From Alcanivorax sp. UBA4485 (GTDB taxonomy: Bacteria > Pseudomonadota > Gammaproteobacteria > Pseudomonadales > Alcanivoracaceae): a stretch of 52,247 bases of DNA. The stretch covers positions 1-52,247 of the forward strand of contig DGNT01000127.1 of NCBI GenBank assembly GCA_002389055.1. The letters are read 5' to 3'. Below the pieces are notes generated by a model that had not been told where the DNA came from, made no database searches, and saw only the letters and a list, made by a program, of their open reading frames with translations. The position numbers were made by a program, and so were the translations under genes. Shown piece after piece: positions 51,818 to 52,247 of the stretch (within the stretch, counting starts at the first letter, position 1; each line of letters opens with the position of its first letter).

Positions 51818-52247
51818 TCAGGCGCGACGCCGGCGGGCGCCGCGCGGTGGGGCCTTGCGCCGGCCGGAGCGGGGCGGCTTTTTGGGCGCATGAACGTGAA
51901 GCTCGCGCCACTCGCCAGGGGCCAGGCCGCTCAGGTCCCAGTCACCGATGCGCCAGCGTACCAGCCGCAGGGTAGGGTGGCCGATGGCGGCGGTCATACG
52001 CCGCACCTGGCGGTTGCGACCTTCGTCTAGGGTGAGTTCCAGCCACTGGTCGGCTACCGTGAGCCGCGTGCGCACCGGCGGGTCCCGTGGCCATAGTGCC
52101 GGTGGCGGCACCGCCTTTACCGGCGCCGGGCGGCACTGGCCGTCCTTGAGCGTGATGCCCTGGCGCAGGCGCTGCAGCGCCTCTTCCGGCGGCTCGCCTT
52201 CCACCTGCGCCAGATAGGTCTTGGGCTGGTGGAAGCGGGGGCTGGCG
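51818..52247 (-). CDS. rluE: 23S rRNA pseudouridine synthase, RluE-like, 5' end outside window
   Basis: 143 codons of the C-terminal part; the frame stays open through the right edge (HQPKTYLAQVEGEPPEE follows the edge). Family features are RLTVADQWLELTLDEGRNRQ (the helix that carries the invariant arginine in ELTLDEGRNRQVRRM) and RWRIGDWDLSGLAPGEWREL, which marks the RluE/RluB group. The usual catalytic aspartate motif would lie outside. A Lys/Arg-rich tail (KKPPRSGRRKAPPRGARRRR) ends it. It is 80 bp upstream of nudJ on the same strand. Confidence 0.88.
   Translation of the reverse strand, partial: ASPRFHQPKTYLAQVEGEPPEEALQRLRQGITLKDGQCRPAPVKAVPPPALWPRDPPVRTRLTVADQWLELTLDEGRNRQVRRMTAAIGHPTLRLVRWRIGDWDLSGLAPGEWRELHVHAPKKPPRSGRRKAPPRGARRRRA

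Overview
The window reads as ordinary chromosome of a G+C-rich (roughly two-thirds G+C by eye) gammaproteobacterium. The leucine/isovalerate liuRABCD operon, OpgGH glucan synthesis, TtcA/MnmA/TrhO tRNA modification, HflD-PurB-RoxA synteny, a phasin, several acyl-CoA dehydrogenases and Pseudomonas-type REP sequences together suggest an Alcanivorax-like or related hydrocarbon/lipid-using marine lineage. That placement is inference. No rRNA, tRNA, CRISPR array, prophage or transposase gene was found.

Layout. 1-6863 (minus): liuR, liuA, liuB, liuC and liuD followed by acetoacetyl-CoA synthetase (cut by the window edge), a pathway from isovaleryl-CoA towards acetoacetyl-CoA. A perfect 16-bp palindrome lies between liuR and a divergent hybrid histidine kinase. 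9199-14707 (plus): an NAD(P)-binding protein, rraA, then opgG, a small ORF and opgH, closed by a strong terminator. 14804-17383 (minus): mdh, an AraC-type regulator, a phasin. 17511-20387 (plus): carboxylesterase, BolA-like protein, trhO. 20388-20747 is a 360-bp gene-free mosaic of repeats. 20748-26020: an Lgt-like membrane protein, a GMC oxidoreductase, a small L7/L12-C-like protein, a YecA/UPF0149 protein, a GGDEF cyclase. 26245-32921 (plus): a paired acyl-CoA dehydrogenase operon, an SDR, ttcA, malate synthase G. 33058-37830: LysR/MFS pair, a secretin-like periplasmic protein, a YwqK/MORN-like repeat protein. 37827-39929: a large lipoprotein coupled to it. 40045-45777: a TrmB-like methyltransferase, a secreted cutinase-like hydrolase, an AraC regulator, and two short lipase-chaperone-like proteins on either side of an Lnt paralogue. 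45905-52247 (minus): a conserved housekeeping block of rluE-like, nudJ, mnmA, hflD, purB, roxA, GNAT and a conserved small protein.

The most unusual signal is non-coding. Two elements, at 9882-10147 (266 bp) and 30352-30614 (263 bp), share one three-way-junction design: a closing stem A, then hairpin B, then hairpin C. Their stems are unrelated in sequence, yet the B loops are both exactly 57 nt and the C loops both exactly 51 nt, with conserved blocks in them. Both elements begin on the G of the TAG stop codon of the gene before them. This is the pattern of a structure-conserved, sequence-divergent element family. A third, smaller element (20426-20533) has two hairpins that both display GTCCCT. 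REP copies at 20594-20738, 24247-24286 and 32980-33050 add a further repeat family.
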